Assembly: GCA_035513175.1 (NCBI GenBank)
Contig: DATKCN010000065.1
Location: 1-6,929, forward strand
From: DATKCN01 sp035513175
Lineage (GTDB): Bacteria > Chloroflexota > Chloroflexia > Thermomicrobiales > CFX8
Reading direction: 5' to 3'
DNA length: 6,929 bases
Under the pieces are notes generated by a model. It was given only the letters and a program-made list of their open reading frames with translations. It did not search any database and was not told the DNA's origin. Below are positions 3,935 to 6,929 of this stretch, piece by piece. The position numbers and the translations under genes were made by a program. The number at the start of each line of letters is the position of its first letter. The first letter of the stretch is position 1.

Positions 3935-6520
3935 TCACTCGCCAGCCCACGTGATCAGGCCGGGGATGAAGCTCGAGTTCAGACGCGGGTGGTGGGGCAG
4001 CACGCGGATCGTGTAGCCGTAGAGGCCGCTGGCCCGCCAGGGAATCGCCTCCGACTCGTAGACGCACGCGTCCTTGCCGTCCTTGCCCGCCAGGCGCATT
4101 GGGGACGGCGTCGCGTCGGCGATGTCTCCATGTGAATCCAGGCGCCCGGCATAGAGCTGGACGACAACGTCGGATGGGTCGAGCCCGCCGAGCCGCACCA
4201 GCGCCCGCGTCTGCATCGGCGCGCCGACATGCAGGTCGTTGGAGTCATCGCTGTCCAGGGGTGTGGCGCGCACCTGGCTCCAGTGCGTCGTGACGCGCTT
4301 GCGCCAGGCGGCCAGCTCCCGCGTCCCTTCCATATCGGGCGCGACCAGCGCGCGGTACTGCGCGGCGGCCGGCAGGTAGAAATCGTTGGTGTAATCGCGC
4401 ACGACGCGGTGCATGTTCACAAACGGGCAGAGACGCTCGATGGTGGCCTGCATGCGCGCGACCCACTCACGTGGCAGGCGGTCTGGTCCACGCTCGTAAA
4501 ACAGCGGCACGATGTCGCGCTCCAGCACGTCGTAAATGTCGTCCGATTCGATCTGGTCCTGGTAACCGGTGTCCTCGTACGTCTCGCCACGGCCAATAGC
4601 CCAGCCGACTGGCGTGCCGTTCTCGGCTGCCGCGTCCCATGCCTCGTCCCACCAGCCGTCGAGGGTGCTGAAGTTGAGCACACCGTTGGCGGCGGCCTTC
4701 ATGCCGCTGGTGCCGCTGGCCTCCTGCGGGCGGCGGGGATTGTTGAGCCAGACATCGCAGCCCTGCACCAGGAAGCGGGCAATCTCCATGTCGTAGTCTT
4801 CAATAAAGACCATGCGATGCCGGAAGGCGGGCTGCCGCACCAGCGACAGGATCTGACGGATCAGCTCCTTACCCGCGTCATCGCGGGGGTGCGCCTTGCC
4901 AGCGAAGATGAACTGCACCGGTCGGTCGCCGTTGCTGACGATGCGTTCCAGGCGCTCCATGTCCTGGAACAGCAGCGTCGCCCGCTTGTACGTCGCGAAG
5001 CGGCGCGCGAAGCCGATCGTCAGAATCTCCGGGTCAAGCACGCTGTTGGCGACATCGATCTCAGCCTGCGAGACGGTGCGGTGGCGTAACTGCTGCTGCA
5101 GGCAGCGGCGGGCGAAGACCACCAGCCGCTCGCGGCGCCGCTCGTGGATGCGCCATAGCTCCTCCAGCGGGATGCGCGCCGCCTGCTGCCAGAGCCCGTT
5201 GCTGGATGGCTGGCTGCGCCAACGCGAGCCGATGTAGCGGTCGTAGAAATGGTCCAGCTCCTCGGAGACCCACGAGCGCAGGTGCACGCCGTTGGTGACG
5301 TGACCGATCGGCGTCTCGTCCACCGGCACCCCCGGCCACAGCTCCTGCCACATGCCCCGGCTGACCTGCCCGTGCAGACGGCTGACGCCGTTGCTGTACG
5401 CGGCCATGCGCAACGCCAGCACGGTCATGCCGAACAGCTCATTCGGATCCGCCGGATGCAGGCGTCCCAGCGCCATCAACTCGGCCTGGGAGATGCCGAG
5501 CAGGGCGCGATACTCCCCCAGGTAGCGCTCGATCAGATCGGATGGGAAGGCGTCGTGCCCGGCGATGACCGGCGTGTGGGTCGTGAACACCAGCCCGGCG
5601 GAGGCGGCCTCGCGGGCCTCGTCGAACGTCAGCCCGTGCTCCTGCATCAGGCAGCGCACCCGCTCCAGCGCCAGAAACGCCGAGTGGCCTTCATTCATAT
5701 GGAAGACAGCTGGAGCGATGCCCAGCGCGCGCAGGACCCGGAAGCCGCCGATGCCGAGCACGATCTCCTGCCGGATGCGGGTCTCTCGATCGCCGCCGTA
5801 CAACTGATCGGTGATGTCGCGGTCCCGTGGCTCGTTGGCGTCGATATTGGTGTCCAGCAGGTAGAGCGCGATGCGCCCGACCTGCACCTTCCAGACCTGC
5901 GCGTAGACTGTGCGGCCCGGATGCGGCGACGGAATCAGCAGCGGCGTGCCGTCCAGGTTGCGCTGCAACGTGAGCGGCAGGTTGTGGAAGTCGTTCGTCT
6001 CGTAGAACTCCTGCTGCCAGCCGGCGTCGTTGAGCGTCTGGCGAAAGTAGCCCTGTTGGTAGAGCAGGCCGACGCCGACGAGCGGCACTCCCAGATCGCT
6101 GGCCGACTTGAGGTGGTCTCCGGCCAGCAGCCCCAGCCCGCCCGCGAAGATCTGCAACGCGTCGGTCAGTCCGAACTCGGGCGAGAAGTAGGCGATCTCC
6201 GGCGCTGCCGCCGCGCCATGCTCGCGGGCATGCCATGTGCTTGACGAGGACATGTAGGCGTCCAGATCGCGGGCCACCCGCTCCAGATGCAGCAGGAACC
6301 CCTCGTCGGCCACCGCTTCTTCCAGGCGCGATTGATCGATCGTGCCGAGCATCAGCACCGGATTGTTGCGGGTGGCGTGCCAGAGATCGTCGTCGAGACG
6401 ACGAAAGAGGGCGATCGAGTCGGGGTCCCAGGCCCAGCGGATGTTGTTGGCGATGTCGCGCAGGCGTTCGAGCTCGGGTGGAAGTGATGGGATAATCGAA
6501 AAGGTGCGGATCGGCTTCAT
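3935..6520 (-). CDS. glgP: Alpha-glucan (glycogen/maltodextrin) phosphorylase, DUF3417-containing type
   Basis: A complete 861-residue GT35 phosphorylase that releases glucose-1-phosphate from the non-reducing ends of alpha-1,4-glucans in the cytosol, using PLP as phosphate-side cofactor. It is the short bacterial type (TIGR02094-like). Residues ~10-110 are the DUF3417 N-terminal domain (ANNIRWAWDPD). Then come YFSPEFGL (111-118), FAGGLGLLAGDHLKSASDLG (125-144), HMNEGHSAF (274-282), HTPV (315-318), VTNGVHLRSW (408-417), GFARRFATYKRA (503-514), FAGKAHP (539-545) and EASGTSGMKAAANG (600-613), where Lys608 is the PLP lysine. All catalytic blocks are intact. Residues ~730-861 are a C-terminal extension rich in beta-strand-like segments. 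The ATG at 6520 has GAAGG 12 bases upstream, a rather long spacing. No other glycogen gene is adjacent; it is divergent from an alpha/beta hydrolase gene. Substrate chain length cannot be told. Confidence 0.96.
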   Translation of the reverse strand: MKPIRTFSIIPSLPPELERLRDIANNIRWAWDPDSIALFRRLDDDLWHATRNNPVLMLGTIDQSRLEEAVADEGFLLHLERVARDLDAYMSSSSTWHAREHGAAAAPEIAYFSPEFGLTDALQIFAGGLGLLAGDHLKSASDLGVPLVGVGLLYQQGYFRQTLNDAGWQQEFYETNDFHNLPLTLQRNLDGTPLLIPSPHPGRTVYAQVWKVQVGRIALYLLDTNIDANEPRDRDITDQLYGGDRETRIRQEIVLGIGGFRVLRALGIAPAVFHMNEGHSAFLALERVRCLMQEHGLTFDEAREAASAGLVFTTHTPVIAGHDAFPSDLIERYLGEYRALLGISQAELMALGRLHPADPNELFGMTVLALRMAAYSNGVSRLHGQVSRGMWQELWPGVPVDETPIGHVTNGVHLRSWVSEELDHFYDRYIGSRWRSQPSSNGLWQQAARIPLEELWRIHERRRERLVVFARRCLQQQLRHRTVSQAEIDVANSVLDPEILTIGFARRFATYKRATLLFQDMERLERIVSNGDRPVQFIFAGKAHPRDDAGKELIRQILSLVRQPAFRHRMVFIEDYDMEIARFLVQGCDVWLNNPRRPQEASGTSGMKAAANGVLNFSTLDGWWDEAWDAAAENGTPVGWAIGRGETYEDTGYQDQIESDDIYDVLERDIVPLFYERGPDRLPREWVARMQATIERLCPFVNMHRVVRDYTNDFYLPAAAQYRALVAPDMEGTRELAAWRKRVTTHWSQVRATPLDSDDSNDLHVGAPMQTRALVRLGGLDPSDVVVQLYAGRLDSHGDIADATPSPMRLAGKDGKDACVYESEAIPWRASGLYGYTIRVLPHHPRLNSSFIPGLITWAGE

Positions 6521-6572
6521 GACAGAGATGATCCTTCACGAGTCGCGCGAGACCACGCTGATTCGACCCCTG

Positions 6573-6581
6573 ACCATACCA
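6573..6581 (-). promoter_or_regulatory. glgP: Candidate extended -10 promoter of the phosphorylase gene
   Basis: TGGTATGGT on the minus strand matches the extended -10 form TGn-TATnnT, about 55 bases before the ATG at 6520. No -35-like hexamer is at the usual distance; that place is occupied by the pyrimidine-rich heptamer repeats. Tentative. Confidence 0.3.
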
Positions 6582-6586
6582 GTTTT

Positions 6587-6614
6587 CAGGGAACAGGGAG
6601 TAGTGGGCAGGGAG
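6587..6614. repeat. Tandem heptanucleotide repeat (CAGGGAG-type, four units)
   Basis: Bases 6587-6614 divide into CAGGGAA, CAGGGAG, TAGTGGG and CAGGGAG, three close copies and one degenerate unit in a strict 7-base register. It resembles the short tandem heptanucleotide repeats known from cyanobacterial intergenic regions. It sits between the divergent phosphorylase and hydrolase genes and may overlap the first codons of the latter. Confidence 0.45.
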
Positions 6615-6929
6615 CGTGGGGCGCGAGCATTCCCGGTCGTGCGGGAGGACGTAGGGGCAGGGCCGCCGCTGGTGCTGGTGCACGGGCTGTCGGCGTCGTC
6701 GCGCTGGTGGCAGCGCAACATCCCGGCGCTGGCGCGCGAACACCACGTGTACGCCATCGAGCTGCCCGGCTTCGGCGCGAACCGCTCGCGCCCACTCAGC
6801 AGGCGGCAGGCCACCTTCGTCCTACGTGACGCCTCCCGGCAGCTGGCGACCTGGATGGACGAGGCAGGCATCGAGCGGGCCAGCGTCGTCGGGCACTCGA
6901 TGGGCGGCTACATTGCCGCTGACCTGGCG
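6603..6929 (+). CDS. Alpha/beta hydrolase (partial, C-terminus beyond right edge)
   Basis: The 109 visible residues are the N-terminal part of an alpha/beta-hydrolase-fold enzyme. GPPLVLVHGLSASSRWW (20-36) is the beta3 strand with the HG oxyanion-hole motif, VYAIELPGFGANR (49-61) is the beta4/Pro-Gly-x-Gly region, and VVGHSMGGYIAADLA (95-109) is the nucleophile elbow with Ser99. The acid and histidine of the triad lie outside the window. The start is uncertain: GTG at 6603 is favoured because it leaves a normal-length N-terminus before HG and has AGGGA ten bases upstream. GTG at 6639 would leave only 14 residues before His-Gly, and ATG at 6528 would start eight bases from the divergent phosphorylase start. 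Substrate unknown: esterase, C-C hydrolase, haloperoxidase-like or lipase activities are all possible. Its link to the phosphorylase is only adjacency. Confidence 0.85.
   Translation, partial: MGRERGARAFPVVREDVGAGPPLVLVHGLSASSRWWQRNIPALAREHHVYAIELPGFGANRSRPLSRRQATFVLRDASRQLATWMDEAGIERASVVGHSMGGYIAADLA

Noticed and set aside
3614..4135. Plus-strand open frame of 173 codons spanning the repeat and the phosphorylase 3' end
   Set aside because: The first third is translated repeat DNA and the rest is antisense to the phosphorylase. There is no ribosome binding site or recognisable domain.
4229..6244. Two long plus-strand open frames opposite the phosphorylase (4229-5089 and 5249-6244)
   Set aside because: They lie wholly within a gene with intact catalytic motifs on the other strand, and their translations are low-complexity Val/Ala/Arg/Gln-rich shadows.
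6528..6602. ATG at 6528 as the start of the alpha/beta hydrolase
   Set aside because: It is in frame, but lies eight bases from the divergent phosphorylase start, has no good ribosome binding site and would leave no room for promoters. The added residues do not look like hydrolase sequence.
5691..6746. Minus-strand 351-codon frame overlapping the phosphorylase start
   Set aside because: It is out of frame with the phosphorylase and arginine/proline-rich, as expected for a shifted high-GC reading. It crosses the divergent spacer and the hydrolase antisense.

Overview
The window is GC-rich DNA with dense, mostly well-separated genes and strong G/C preference at third codon positions. The organism looks like a free-living, possibly thermophilic bacterium of the Chloroflexota (Thermomicrobia or Sphaerobacter type). 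That is an inference from base composition, GTG starts, the DUF3417-type alpha-glucan phosphorylase and a dispersed TGTCATCCTGAGC-core intergenic repeat. No RNA gene, rRNA, CRISPR array, transposase or phage gene is visible.

Layout. (1) Bases 1-1067, minus: class III PLP aminotransferase, cut by the left edge. (2) Bases 1068-1176: compact divergent promoter region with an 18-bp dyad that overlaps candidate -10 boxes for both genes. (3) Bases 1177-1659, plus: a RidA/YjgF-family protein. (4) Bases 1848-2150, plus: a 100-residue zinc-ribbon protein of unknown function whose tail contains an internally repeated motif. (5) Bases 2246-3481, minus: class I/II PLP aminotransferase that converges on the zinc-ribbon gene. 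(6) Bases 3482-3934: the only long non-coding stretch. It holds a ~117-bp imperfect inverted repeat plus a third copy of its core. (7) Bases 3935-6520, minus: complete alpha-glucan (glycogen) phosphorylase of 861 residues. (8) Bases 6521-6602: divergent spacer with heptanucleotide repeats. (9) Bases 6603-6929, plus: alpha/beta hydrolase, cut by the right edge.

The genes do not form one operon. The plausible functional link is amino-group metabolism: two PLP aminotransferases flank a RidA-like protein, and RidA-family enzymes are known to hydrolyse reactive enamine/imine intermediates released by PLP enzymes. The phosphorylase is a central storage-carbohydrate enzyme and seems unrelated to that group. 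The least explained items are the palindromic repeat, the zinc-ribbon protein with its duplicated motif, and the operator-like dyad between the aminotransferase and RidA genes.
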